Assembly (NCBI RefSeq): GCF_008806975.1
Contig: NZ_CP031728.1
Coordinates: forward strand, 4,498,501 to 4,562,500
Direction of reading: 5' to 3'
DNA length: 64,000 nt
From: Cellvibrio sp. KY-GH-1
GTDB taxonomy: Bacteria; Pseudomonadota; Gammaproteobacteria; Pseudomonadales; Cellvibrionaceae
Part shown: piece by piece, positions 8,325 to 16,164 of the stretch
How positions within the stretch are numbered: the stretch's first letter is position 1
How the letters are laid out: every line of letters begins with the position of its first letter
The notes under the pieces: model-generated
The model's database searches: none
Told to the model about the DNA's origin: nothing
Seen by the model: the letters and a program-made list of their open reading frames with translations, nothing else
Translations under genes and position numbers: made by a program

Positions 8325-8436
8325 GGTCTTGTCCTCTCCTATTCGTAGGTTTACTAGCAGGGATAACGATTAATATTTTTGCAATTTTTTTTCGCAATTT
8401 TTTTAAAAAAGTACGGTTGGAATTGTTTGGCAGTGA

Positions 8437-9129
8437 TTAAGGCGTTGTAGCGGTGGACATGCGTTTGGGCGATAGCGCTGCAACAACCGCAGTGCTATTA
8501 CTCACCCAGCCAAAAATGCCGCCCTGGGCCGGAATCATCGCCAGGGCGACACGGTGGAACTCGGGAAAATAAGACGCGCAGGCATCACCAACGACTACGC
8601 AGCGATAGCCGCGATCATTGCCTTCGCGCACCGTGGTGTGCACGCAGACTTCAGTGGTTACACCACAGACCAATAAATTTTCGATGCGCTGTTCTTTCAA
8701 TACATCATTTAATTCAGTGCGATAAAACGCACCCTTGCCCGGCTTATCAATAATGATTTCGCCAGTCACGGGCGCGAGTTCCGGAATAATTCCATGGCCC
8801 GGCTCACCGCGCACCAGCACGCGCCCCATGGGGCCGATACTGCCGATGCGCAGCTCCGGTTTACCGCGCATAATTTTTGCGGGTGGTGCATCACTTAAAT
8901 CCGGTAAATGACCTTCGCGTGTGTGAATGACCAACATGCCCATGGCGCGCGCGGCAGCGAGCAATGATTGGCAAGGCGCAATGGCTGTGCGCAACAGGCT
9001 CACATCATTGCCGAGGCTCGCACCGAAGCCACCCGGTTCTAGAAAGTCGCGCTGCATATCAATAATCACCAGTGCGGTTTGCGCGAGCGATAAATCAATG
9101 GCTTCGGGTTGTGCGCTCAAACTAATCAT
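8437..9129 (-). CDS. Isochorismatase-fold amidohydrolase, possible triuret hydrolase
   Basis: 230-aa paralogue of the biuret hydrolase. Triad visible as Asp24 (VIIDMQ), Lys129 ([10 protein letters not shown]) and Cys162 (TTEVCVHTT). It shares [12 protein letters not shown] and [14 protein letters not shown] with the 6015-6719 enzyme but lacks its N-terminal YKWPYDG extension and differs around residues 85-98. Two such hydrolases in one operon fit the known pairing of a triuret hydrolase (TrtA type) with biuret hydrolase, which would give triuret to biuret to allophanate. That specific assignment is inference; ureidoacrylate-type or other ureide substrates are alternatives. It sits between the porin-like gene (110 nt upstream) and the permease. 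Confidence 0.72.
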   Translation of the reverse strand: MISLSAQPEAIDLSLAQTALVIIDMQRDFLEPGGFGASLGNDVSLLRTAIAPCQSLLAAARAMGMLVIHTREGHLPDLSDAPPAKIMRGKPELRIGSIGPMGRVLVRGEPGHGIIPELAPVTGEIIIDKPGKGAFYRTELNDVLKEQRIENLLVCGVTTEVCVHTTVREGNDRGYRCVVVGDACASYFPEFHRVALAMIPAQGGIFGWVSNSTAVVAALSPKRMSTATTP

Positions 9130-9239
9130 TGGCTTGTCTCATTGGGCGATGAAAATTTCACGGTGAGTCGGAAAAATTTGCGAGCTGAATTTTTTCGCAT
9201 CACAGTTTTGTCGCGCGTGGCTGTTGCGTCGGTGCAGCG

Positions 9240-10037
9240 CTAAAAGATCCATTTCACCATCAGTTCGGGAAAACTTTCGTCAACACCATCGATGCCGAAT
9301 TTGTTTTTCCATATTTGGTATTCAATGCCTGCTTGAAATACCCCGGGTGAATCAAATAGCGAGCCGACATCCAGCAATAAGCGCGGTTGAGTGACTATGT
9401 TGTCTTCGCTGGGGCCAACGTCCCAGGCGTAATCAAAGAAGCCTTCAAAGCTGAATTTGGCTTTGCCTATTTCAAAGGGCATTCCCCATGCCAAGGTGAT
9501 TTGCTGACCCAGATCTGTGCCGAAAGTCACTTCGTTACGCACATACCAATTGATTTGGAAAAAATTGAATTTGGGCAGTTTTAAATCCACCGCCACGCCA
9601 TAAAGGTAAGTGTGAAAACCTTCACCCATTTCCATGGTGCTGGTGAGCAGAACATCCTGAATGATGCCGGCCGATAAATCTTTGCCGGTCATCTTTCCGA
9701 AACTAAGGCGCGGCGAAATTTCGCCATACCAGGACGTTTGTGTCAGCGTGCCGGTGCGGTCCGGGTTGGTGATATCCACGAAGAAAAAGTTATCGCCATA
9801 TTTCCAGCCGCTGGCGTGCTCCAGGGTAATCAGCGTGCGCTCTTCATCGCCCAGCTCGTAATCCGTGCCGTAGTGATACTGCAAATTGGTGCTGCTCCAG
9901 CGCGCATCGGCCTGGGCAAATGAAGCGGTGGTGGCGAGAAAAAAAACGCCGGCAGCCATAAGGCTCCGGCGTAAACCTCGAGAACAAACATCAATGAAAC
10001 TTGCAACGAAACGGGTGGCGGTCTTCAAGCTGGGCAT
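9240..10037 (-). CDS. Tsx-like/DUF5020 outer-membrane channel
   Basis: About 265 aa outer-membrane beta-barrel of the nucleoside-channel (Tsx) superfamily. From ATG 10037 there is a long basic n-region and a signal peptide ending TTASFAQA, then alternating amphipathic strands (LQYHYG, TLITLEH, NFFFVDITN, SWYGEISPRLS) and a C-terminal Phe (VKWIF), the usual barrel-assembly signal. An upstream in-frame start at 10115 is unlikely; GAGG sits 8 nt before ATG 10037. It is the first gene of the minus-strand operon, so it probably carries the nitrogenous substrate of the downstream permease and hydrolases across the outer membrane. A palindromic operator candidate lies 36 nt upstream. Confidence 0.75.
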   Translation of the reverse strand: MPSLKTATRFVASFIDVCSRGLRRSLMAAGVFFLATTASFAQADARWSSTNLQYHYGTDYELGDEERTLITLEHASGWKYGDNFFFVDITNPDRTGTLTQTSWYGEISPRLSFGKMTGKDLSAGIIQDVLLTSTMEMGEGFHTYLYGVAVDLKLPKFNFFQINWYVRNEVTFGTDLGQQITLAWGMPFEIGKAKFSFEGFFDYAWDVGPSEDNIVTQPRLLLDVGSLFDSPGVFQAGIEYQIWKNKFGIDGVDESFPELMVKWIF

Positions 10038-10072
10038 GGTTGCATCCTCAAAAGTTCTTGTTTTAGAACATT

Positions 10073-10084
10073 GTTGTATACAAC
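10073..10084. promoter_or_regulatory. Candidate GntR/FCD operator, perfect 12-bp palindrome
   Basis: GTTGTATACAAC is a perfect 12-bp palindrome, 36 bp upstream of the porin-like gene and about 290 bp from the divergent GntR-family regulator. The core TTGTATACAA resembles operators reported for FCD-type GntR regulators. The rest of the 333-bp divergent region (10038-10370) shows no gene that I can support. Confidence 0.5.
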
Positions 10085-10370
10085 GTTGGGTTCTGCATAA
10101 GCTGTGCCAGCACAAAAATCGATCTTCTTTGAGCTATTAACTTATTGAATTAGCGAGCAATTTATTTCTCTCGGTGATATCGGGTGAGTAGCAGAGGTGA
10201 ATGGAAGTAAGCGCCAAAACGCAGCGCTGTACTTGTCTGTGCACCGCAACGGAGCGAAATGCGGGCGGCAGTGGGCGGGGAGTGCGGGGTTTGTTTACAA
10301 GGTCTTGGGGCTCGCCTACCATGCAATAAAGGCGCGCCACGGGCGCAAATCCGCAATTGGAGCAGGTGTT

Positions 10371-11045
10371 TTGACTACCCCCAAATCAGCCGCACAACTG
10401 GTGTATGACCAGCTCAAGAAAAAGATTATCGATTTCGAAATCTACCCGGGTACGCGTATTACCGAATCGGAAATCGCCGAGGATTTTCAAGTGAGCCGAA
10501 CGCCAGTACGCGCGGCGTTACAACGCTTGGAGACTGAAGGTCAAATCACCATCATGCCCAAGCAGGGCTGCTTCGTGCGCTCGGTGGATATTGAAACCAT
10601 TAGTCAATATTACGATGTGCGGATCATGCTGGAGGCGAGTGCCGTTGAGCTCGCGTGCGACCATATGAACGACGACGATTTGGACGGTTTGCAGGAAGAT
10701 TGGAATGCTGAGCGTTTGGATGACGAGTTGGATATGGAAGAAATCAAAGCGCGCGAAGAAGCCTTTCATATCGGTATCGCGATTGGCAGCGGCAACCCGG
10801 TGCTCGCCAATTACCTGCGCGACATCAACAACAATATCCGTATTTTGCGTCGGTTAGGGTTTCCGGATCGCCAATCGGTGATTGAAACCTGCGAAGAACA
10901 TTTTTCCATCTGCCAATTAATCCGCGAAAAAAATAAAACCCAAGCGCGCAAAGCCATGACCAAACACATCCGCAAAAGCCAGGACCTTGCGCGCAGCGTA
11001 ACCCTCAGCCAGTTGCAGCAGGCGATCAAGCGGCATAAGGCTTAA
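10371..11045 (+). CDS. GntR-family (FadR/FCD) transcriptional regulator
   Basis: Cytosolic DNA-binding repressor or activator. From TTG 10371 the protein is 224 aa: a winged helix at about 5-70 (AAQLVYDQLKKKIIDFEIYP then ESEIAEDFQVSRTPVRAALQRLE, typical GntR recognition helix) and an all-helical FCD ligand domain at 75-215 with the YDVRIMLEASAVELA, HIGIAIGSGN and EHFSICQLI segments whose Asp/His residues usually bind a metal. GGAGCAGG at 10359-10366 decides the TTG start; the frame is open from 10197 without a good ribosome site. Divergent from the porin-permease-hydrolase operon, so it is probably that operon's regulator, perhaps responding to the ureide substrate. Confidence 0.85.
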   Translation: MTTPKSAAQLVYDQLKKKIIDFEIYPGTRITESEIAEDFQVSRTPVRAALQRLETEGQITIMPKQGCFVRSVDIETISQYYDVRIMLEASAVELACDHMNDDDLDGLQEDWNAERLDDELDMEEIKAREEAFHIGIAIGSGNPVLANYLRDINNNIRILRRLGFPDRQSVIETCEEHFSICQLIREKNKTQARKAMTKHIRKSQDLARSVTLSQLQQAIKRHKA

Positions 11046-11067
11046 GGTTTTAATTATTAACTATGGA

Positions 11068-11095
11068 TTGACTGTGTAACCTTTGGGGTTACAAT
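11068..11095 (+). promoter_or_regulatory. higBA promoter with embedded operator
   Basis: TTGACT (11068-11073) and TACAAT (11090-11095) are separated by 16 bp. Within the spacer and -10 lies a perfect inverted repeat, TGTAACC (11075-11081) and GGTTACA (11087-11093), 5 bp apart. An antitoxin dimer bound there would block RNA polymerase, the usual autoregulation of HigBA loci. Confidence 0.65.
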
Positions 11096-11103
11096 GAGGG
11101 AAT

Positions 11104-11382
11104 ATGATTATTTCATTCAAGCACAAAGGACTTGAGCGTTTTTACCGGTCAGGAAGTCTCTCCGGCATTCAGGCGGCGCACTCGCGCCGATTACAATTGA
11201 TTCTTACCAATCTTGACTGCGCAGCCGAGCCTTCGGACATGAATTTGCCTGGGTTACGCTTGCATGAGCTCAAAGGTGATATGAAAGGGGTCTGGTCGGT
11301 GTTTGTGAATGGAAATTGGCGAGTGACCTTTCGGTTTGTCGGTATCAACGTTGAATTGGTTAATTATGAGGATTATCACTAA
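11104..11382 (+). CDS. higB: HigB-type toxin (RelE superfamily mRNA interferase)
   Basis: 92-aa toxin that would cleave mRNA at the ribosome. Family landmarks: a start [16 protein letters not shown], an [14 protein letters not shown] helix, the [19 protein letters not shown] stretch, and the C-terminal GNWRVTFRF strand with the conserved Arg, ending NYEDYH. Length is typical. It is immediately followed by the HigA antitoxin with a 1-nt overlap, the toxin-first order characteristic of hig loci. A GAGGGAAT ribosome site precedes the ATG. Confidence 0.88.
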   Translation: MIISFKHKGLERFYRSGSLSGIQAAHSRRLQLILTNLDCAAEPSDMNLPGLRLHELKGDMKGVWSVFVNGNWRVTFRFVGINVELVNYEDYH

Positions 11383-11681
11383 TGGCTATGCATAATCCGG
11401 CCCATCCCGGTGAAATTCTGAAAGAGTTAATGCTTGATCCATTGGGATTGACATTAACCCAGGTGGCAGAAAATTTGGATATCAGCCGCAAAACCCTTTC
11501 CAAAGTAATTAATGGCCGCGGTGCCATTACCCCGGAAATGGCTGTGCGCTTGGAAATGGCGTTTGCCGAGCCCTCTGCCGATCATTGGTTAAAATTGCAG
11601 AATGCTTACGACTTATGGTGGGCGCGACAGTATAAAAAGGAATATAACGTTCGCCCATTTGACTTGAAGGTGGCCAGTTAA
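11382..11681 (+). CDS. higA: HigA-type antitoxin (XRE family)
   Basis: 99-aa antitoxin with an XRE helix-turn-helix near residues 20-60 ([24 protein letters not shown]), preceded by the HigA signature [10 protein letters not shown] and followed by [28 protein letters not shown]. It binds and neutralises HigB and probably represses the promoter through the inverted repeat at 11075-11093. It overlaps higB by one base, and its stop overlaps the start of the next gene by one base, so three genes appear translationally coupled. Confidence 0.9.
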   Translation: MAMHNPAHPGEILKELMLDPLGLTLTQVAENLDISRKTLSKVINGRGAITPEMAVRLEMAFAEPSADHWLKLQNAYDLWWARQYKKEYNVRPFDLKVAS

Positions 11682-12145
11682 TGAGTTCAACCGCAGTAGT
11701 TGCCACCAATTTTGGTGATATTGCCCATGCTATCCAGCTCGCATTAGCACCGGTGTTTTTATTGACGGGTATTGCTGGGTTGCTCAATGTGGTGGCAGGT
11801 CGCCTCGCGCGTATTATTGATCGCGGCCGTAGTCTTACCGAGCAGCCGTTACCGGCGCATTTACAAGATTCCCCTGAATTACCCAAAGAGTTAAACCGCC
11901 TCGAACGGCGCCGCCACTACGCCAGTCTCGCGATTACCGCCTGTACCTGTTCTGCCTTACTGGTGTGTGTTGTGGTTGCCGTAATCTTTTTACAAGTGCT
12001 GCTGCAGGTGGAATTCAAATGGCTAATCAGCGCATTGTTTACGGCATCCACGCTCACATTAATTGTGGGGCTCGCGTACTTTTTGCGCGAAGTACATTTG
12101 GCCACGCGCACCGTGCGAATTCATGTGATTACGCGCGCGGAATAA
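11681..12145 (+). CDS. DUF2721 membrane protein
   Basis: 154-aa inner-membrane protein of the DUF2721 family, function unknown. Hydrophobic helices lie near residues 12-38, 84-108 and 113-135. The conserved loop between helices one and two carries VAGRLARIIDRGR and a basic LERRRHYAS segment. The ATG overlaps the higA stop (TAATG), so it is translationally coupled to the toxin-antitoxin pair. Whether it belongs functionally to it or is simply downstream cannot be told from one genome. Confidence 0.75.
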   Translation: MSSTAVVATNFGDIAHAIQLALAPVFLLTGIAGLLNVVAGRLARIIDRGRSLTEQPLPAHLQDSPELPKELNRLERRRHYASLAITACTCSALLVCVVVAVIFLQVLLQVEFKWLISALFTASTLTLIVGLAYFLREVHLATRTVRIHVITRAE

Positions 12146-12168
12146 AAAGAGAAAAAGCATGTGCTGCG

Positions 12169-12360
12169 TTGGAGGCGAAGCCTTATTCAGGTGGTCCGAA
12201 TGCAGTTCCGGTACAATGGTTATTTGAAGGATTGACCGAATTGTTGCCTATTTACGGAAAGTTGGAAGATGGTGCAGAGATTATGTATCGTGAAATTAAT
12301 CCGACAAAGCTAAAAAACTTGCGGAAAATGATTAGGCAGAAAGACGACTTTTCACGGTAA
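12169..12360 (+). pseudogene. Short orphan ORF or gene remnant
   Basis: An open frame of about 63 codons after a TTG, reading VPVQWLFEGLTELLPIYGKL and then EINPTKLKNLRKMIRQKDDF. It looks protein-like but has no ATG and no clear ribosome site. It could be the C-terminal remnant of a lost gene. I do not recognise the family. Confidence 0.3.
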
Positions 12361-12435
12361 ATCTATTGTGATTACTTGAGGTCAATAATCTTGAAAATAA
12401 ATAATTGGATCATTAAAAAATAGAGGAATAGTAGA

Positions 12436-12906
12436 TTGGGAAAGGTATTTGGTGTTGCGTTATGTTTGCTGGCTGTAAACGTGTGTGCAGAGGAAGTTAG
12501 TAGTGATTTTTCATTTAATGGAAAGCTCGGGGTATCGCCTTACACCGGTTTGTTGGGTGTTGAAATTCAAAAAGGTAAATGGAGCCTTGGGTTAGGTGTT
12601 CCGGGTAACCTATCGATTAAACGCTACATGCATGCCAATGAAGATTCTGTTTTCTATGGTGTGTATTGGAGCCAATATAAGGACAATAGTTATGACGACT
12701 ATGAGCAGGGTGCTTATTTTGATTCGTATGAGCGTAAAAGTTATGGTGTTGGTGCGGGCTATATCTGGCTTTGGGAGTCCGGTTGGAATGTTTCCACAGG
12801 CCTGTCTGTGGGTGAGTTTGAAAAACAATATAGCAATTCCAATTTTACGTTGACCGAGGACGGGATCAGAATTGATTTGGAACTGTCGGTTGGGTACAAA
12901 TTTTAA
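12436..12906 (+). CDS. Small outer-membrane beta-barrel-like protein
   Basis: 156 aa from a TTG start with GAGG nine bases upstream. A signal peptide ends VNVCAEE, followed by alternating aromatic/hydrophobic strands (FNGKLGVSPYTGLLGVEI, GVGAGYIWLW, IDLELSVGYKF) and a C-terminal Phe, the layout of a small 8-stranded outer-membrane barrel. The family is not identified. It ends just before a strong bidirectional terminator shared with the convergent cydAB operon. Confidence 0.6.
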   Translation: MGKVFGVALCLLAVNVCAEEVSSDFSFNGKLGVSPYTGLLGVEIQKGKWSLGLGVPGNLSIKRYMHANEDSVFYGVYWSQYKDNSYDDYEQGAYFDSYERKSYGVGAGYIWLWESGWNVSTGLSVGEFEKQYSNSNFTLTEDGIRIDLELSVGYKF

Positions 12907-12926
12907 TTTTTTGACGATGAAATAAT

Positions 12927-12951
12927 GCCCCCAAACCCGGGTTTTGGGGGC
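12927..12951. terminator. Bidirectional intrinsic terminator between convergent genes
   Basis: GCCCCCAAA and its near-complement TTTTGGGGGC flank a CCCGGG centre, giving a GC-rich hairpin between the barrel gene and cydB. No long T run on either side; termination is inferred from position and stability. Confidence 0.6.
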
Positions 12952-12959
12952 AGCCTCAC

Positions 12960-13979
12960 TTAGTAGTACTTCAACTGAGTCGCTTTACCCCAAAAAATCC
13001 GGTAGGAAAAAATGGTGTAAATGATGATGGTGGGTAATACCACTACCGCGCCGTATAAAATAAACATTAATGATTCCGGTGCGCTGGCTGCTTGCCAGAT
13101 GTCGAGTTTTGCCGGGACCACGAAAGGAAAGAAACTGTAGGCCAAGCCGATAAAACTCAACATAAAAATCATGCAGGCAGAGGCAAAAGGAATCCAGCAA
13201 CCGAAATCTTTTTCGTAGGGGAATAAGCGCAGGTAGCGGTCAACGATAAACAGCAACACAAAACAAAACACCGGAATAATTAATAAAATTAAAAACAGCG
13301 GGCTGCCAAACCATTTGTTGAAAATGGTATCGCTCACCAGCGGGTTCACAATGGAAACCGCAACTATTCCGAGTGTCATTAACCAGGCGCAGCGACGCGC
13401 CCACCAGGCGGCGCGTTTTTGTAAATCTCCTTCGGTTTTCATCACTAGCCAGGCCGCACCGATGAAGGTGTAGCCGGCAGTCACGCAAATTGCGCTGAGC
13501 GCGGCAAAGGCGTGGCTGGCGAGGCTTTGTTCAAACCCCATCACATAAAGGCCGAGCATATAACCCTGCGACAAGGTGGCTAGCAGCGAGCCGGTTTTAA
13601 ACACTTTATCCCACAAGTCTTTGTGATCGGCGGGCGCTTTTGCGCGAAAATCGAAGGCGACGCCGCGCAAAATTAGTCCGGCGAGCATGACGGTAACGGG
13701 TAAATACAAATGAAATAAAATCATGCTGTGCGCGAGCGGGAAGGCGATGAGTAACAGGCCGATGCCCAATACTAACCAGGTTTCATTCGCATCCCAAAAG
13801 GGGCCGATGCTGGCGATCATGGTATCGCGCTGGGCTTCGGAATCGTTAGGCAATAAGATTCCTACACCCAAGTCATAACCATCCAGAATTGCGTAGATAA
13901 AAAAGGCGAGCCCCATTAAGCCGATAAAAATTACTGGCAACCAAAATGCTGCGCCAGTTAATTGAGTCAATTCGTTCAT
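12960..13979 (-). CDS. cydB: Cytochrome bd-type quinol oxidase subunit II
   Basis: 339 aa, polytopic inner-membrane subunit of a bd-type oxidase, which reduces oxygen to water with quinol and resists cyanide and NO. The N-terminal WLPVIFIGLMGLAFFIYAIL-DGYDLG motif and the GPFWDANETWLVLG motif are diagnostic for CydB, and about eight further helices follow. It is 10 nt downstream of cydA in one operon. After its stop there is only the terminator; I see no cydX-like small ORF. Confidence 0.93.
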   Translation of the reverse strand: MNELTQLTGAAFWLPVIFIGLMGLAFFIYAILDGYDLGVGILLPNDSEAQRDTMIASIGPFWDANETWLVLGIGLLLIAFPLAHSMILFHLYLPVTVMLAGLILRGVAFDFRAKAPADHKDLWDKVFKTGSLLATLSQGYMLGLYVMGFEQSLASHAFAALSAICVTAGYTFIGAAWLVMKTEGDLQKRAAWWARRCAWLMTLGIVAVSIVNPLVSDTIFNKWFGSPLFLILLIIPVFCFVLLFIVDRYLRLFPYEKDFGCWIPFASACMIFMLSFIGLAYSFFPFVVPAKLDIWQAASAPESLMFILYGAVVVLPTIIIYTIFSYRIFWGKATQLKYY

Positions 13980-13989
13980 GACATTTCTC

Positions 13990-15360
13990 CTAGGCAGGTT
14001 TGGTGAGCAGTTGATCTTGCAGGGTTTCGATTTCTTCGGGTCTGTCCACCAATACCGCTTTTTTCGCCATCAAAAAGAGTGTGCGTATATAGGCGATTAG
14101 CAAGACCGCATAGAGCGACAAATAAATCGCGAGGGACGTGCCCACATTAGTGGCTGGTGTTTTGGTTACGGCATCAGCGGTTGTTAGCACGCCGGTGACT
14201 AGCCAGGGTTGACGACCAATTTCAGTGACGTACCAACCAGAAAGGGTGGCAACCCAGCCGGAGAAAGTCATTCCTACAAATACCTTTAGTAACAGCGGCG
14301 GAATTTCTTTTTTGCGCCAGTAAGTAAACGCGCCCCACCAGGCGACCGCCAACATCAACATACCCATGCCCACCATAATACGAAAGCCAAAAAACATTGG
14401 CGCGACGGGCGGGTGCGCATTGGGAAACTCATTAAGACCTTTTATTTCACCCTCCGCATGATGAGTGAGAATCAAGCTGGCCATGTTGGGAATTTCAATC
14501 GCGAATTTGTTGCTTTGGGTTTCTTTATCCGGGATCGCAAACAACACTAGCGGTGCACCTTTTTCGGTGTGCCACACGGCTTCAACGGCGGCAATTTTCG
14601 CGGGCTGATATTTAAGTGAATTTAAACCGTGCATGTCGCCCAGGAAAATTTGCAGCGGAATTAAAATCGCTGCCGCAGCAACCGCTGTTTTTAACGCGAG
14701 GCGGGGTGCTGGCTTATGATCGCCTTTTAATAAACGATAGGCTGACAAGCCGGCAATTAAAAATGCCGCAGTCAAGCCGGATGCTATCAACATATGCGCG
14801 AGACGATAGGGCATGGAAGGATTAAAAATAATTTCCAGCCAGTCGAGCGGATAGGCTTTGCCATCGCGCATTTCAAACCCTGCGGGTGTTTGCATCCAAC
14901 TATTGAGCGCAATAATCCAAAACGCGGACATGGTGGTACCGAACGCGACCAGAAAAGTGGCGATGGTGTGTGTGCGATTAGAGACGCGCTTAATGCCGAA
15001 CAACATAATCCCTAAAAATGTGGCTTCCAGAAAAAATGCAGTGAGTACTTCGTAACCGAGCAAAGGGCCGGCAATATTACCCACGGTTTCCATATAGCCC
15101 GGCCAGTTGGTGCCAAATTGAAAGCTCATGGTGATGCCGCTGACTACGCCCATTGCAAAGGTGAGCGCAAATACCTTTACCCAGAATCGATAAGCGCGCA
15201 TCCATACATCGTCGCCGTCGCCTTTGTAGCGCAATTTGAAATACACCAGAAACCAGCAGAGGGCGATGGAGATCGACGGAAATAAAATATGAAATGAAAT
15301 ATTGGCAGCGAATTGGATGCGAGAGAGGATAAGTGTGTCTATTACAGCGGGTTCGAGCAT
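13990..15360 (-). CDS. cydA: Cytochrome bd-type quinol oxidase subunit I (short Q-loop, CIO-like)
   Basis: 456 aa, the haem-bearing catalytic subunit. His24 in SFHILFP matches the N-terminal haem b595 ligand of the family, the later AHMLIAS His and the Met in FRIMVGMGML fit the haem b558 ligands, and the GRQPW motif is present near residue 390. At 456 aa it lacks the long insertion in the Q-loop of E. coli CydA, placing it with the short-Q-loop or cyanide-insensitive (CioA-like) branch; hence the symbol could equally be cioA. GAGG is 8 nt upstream of the ATG. A GbsR-type regulator is encoded just upstream on the same strand. Confidence 0.92.
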   Translation of the reverse strand: MLEPAVIDTLILSRIQFAANISFHILFPSISIALCWFLVYFKLRYKGDGDDVWMRAYRFWVKVFALTFAMGVVSGITMSFQFGTNWPGYMETVGNIAGPLLGYEVLTAFFLEATFLGIMLFGIKRVSNRTHTIATFLVAFGTTMSAFWIIALNSWMQTPAGFEMRDGKAYPLDWLEIIFNPSMPYRLAHMLIASGLTAAFLIAGLSAYRLLKGDHKPAPRLALKTAVAAAAILIPLQIFLGDMHGLNSLKYQPAKIAAVEAVWHTEKGAPLVLFAIPDKETQSNKFAIEIPNMASLILTHHAEGEIKGLNEFPNAHPPVAPMFFGFRIMVGMGMLMLAVAWWGAFTYWRKKEIPPLLLKVFVGMTFSGWVATLSGWYVTEIGRQPWLVTGVLTTADAVTKTPATNVGTSLAIYLSLYAVLLIAYIRTLFLMAKKAVLVDRPEEIETLQDQLLTKPA

Positions 15361-15448
15361 GATGTACCTCGATGAAATTAGAAAATCCTTTTGGTGTGGT
15401 GATGAATTACTTTGTAGCTGTTTTCGGTGCGTGTTGTGACATGGTCAT

Positions 15449-15534
15449 GTTGGGTTACGGTGCTCGTTGTACTCGCATCTAACCCAACCTACGGTCTCGC
15501 TGCTAAACTGCGCGACCCGACCCAACCTACGGTC
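15449..15534. repeat. REP-like element with ACCCAACCTACGGTC repeats
   Basis: GTTGGGTTA (15449-15457) is inverted as TAACCCAAC (15480-15488). The 15-mer ACCCAACCTACGGTC occurs identically at 15482-15496 and 15520-15534. The motif resembles dispersed ACCCAACCTACG-type extragenic repeats seen in many proteobacteria. The last copy overlaps the stop codon of the regulator gene at 15533. Confidence 0.6.
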
Positions 15535-16096
15535 ACTTCGTTGTTTTGTTTGTGCCTAATAAACGGTCTTTCATGTCCAGCACTTTGCCGATGCTGTTGC
15601 CGAGCTTGAGTAGTTTGCTCAGTTGGGAGGAATCCAGGCGCTGGATTTCCTGTGTCCAGAGCGTGAGCATTTCAATCAGCTCGTGCATTTCGCGCATGCG
15701 ATGTTGTGCGTAAGCCTCGGCGTCATTGGCCGGAGTGTCGATCAGCAAATTGCGCAGTGTGGAAAGTGTAGGATCAATCTCGCGTTTGCGGCGTTGTTCA
15801 ATCAAGGTTTTGGCGATATCCCACACGTCGCCCGGCGCGGAATAAAACTCTTTGCGCTCACCCGGGCGATGCTGGAGTTTTACCAACTCCCAGGACATTA
15901 ATTCCTTCAATCCCATGCTTACATTCGAGCGGGAAATCCCCAGAGCTTCGGTAATGTCGTCGGCGCACAGCGGTTCTTTGCTCAGCACCAGTAAGGCGTA
16001 CATCTGGCCCACCGTGCGGTTGATCCCCCAGCGGCTGCCCATTTCGCCAAAGTGGAGGATGCAGGATTGGATCATCGGGGTGAGATTTTCTGGCAT
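15533..16096 (-). CDS. GbsR/MarR-family winged-helix regulator
   Basis: 187 aa. The N-terminal part MIQSCILHFGEMGSRWGINR followed by VGQMYALLVLSKEP is the GbsR-family signature. The recognition segment is at about 43-65 (DDITEALGISRSNVSMGLKEL), and a helical C-terminal dimer region follows. GbsR proteins respond to small osmolytes or other ligands; here the ligand is unknown. Its neighbours are cydAB downstream and a divergent 51-aa membrane protein upstream. The upstream region holds an inverted repeat (16113-16130) likely to be its own operator and an FNR/ANR-like site, so oxygen-linked control is plausible. The 3' end is interrupted by a REP-like repeat that supplies the last codon. Confidence 0.85.
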   Translation of the reverse strand: MPENLTPMIQSCILHFGEMGSRWGINRTVGQMYALLVLSKEPLCADDITEALGISRSNVSMGLKELMSWELVKLQHRPGERKEFYSAPGDVWDIAKTLIEQRRKREIDPTLSTLRNLLIDTPANDAEAYAQHRMREMHELIEMLTLWTQEIQRLDSSQLSKLLKLGNSIGKVLDMKDRLLGTNKTTK

Positions 16097-16112
16097 TTTG
16101 AAATTCCTGAAT

Positions 16113-16130
16113 TTTCAGTATATTCTGAAA
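16113..16130. promoter_or_regulatory. Candidate operator of the GbsR-type regulator
   Basis: TTTCAG-tatatt-CTGAAA is a perfect 6+6 inverted repeat 17 bp upstream of the regulator start. Extra CTGAA-like half-sites flank it on both sides (near 16107 and TACAGAA at 16132), suggesting cooperative binding. Confidence 0.5.
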
Positions 16131-16142
16131 TTACAGAATGAT

Positions 16143-16156
16143 TTGATCCTGGTCAA
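16143..16156. promoter_or_regulatory. FNR/ANR/DNR-like site
   Basis: TTGATcctgGTCAA matches the FNR-type consensus TTGAT-N4-ATCAA at 9 of 10 positions. It lies in the divergent region 47 bp upstream of the regulator start codon and 9 bp before the ATG of the 51-aa protein. The distance suits activation of the regulator gene. Confidence 0.5.
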
Positions 16157-16164
16157 GTAAAAGG

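Noticed and set aside
10197..10370. N-terminal extension of the GntR regulator
   Set aside because: The frame is open, but it has no ribosome site, lacks family similarity and covers the divergent promoter; the TTG at 10371 has GGAGCAGG in place.
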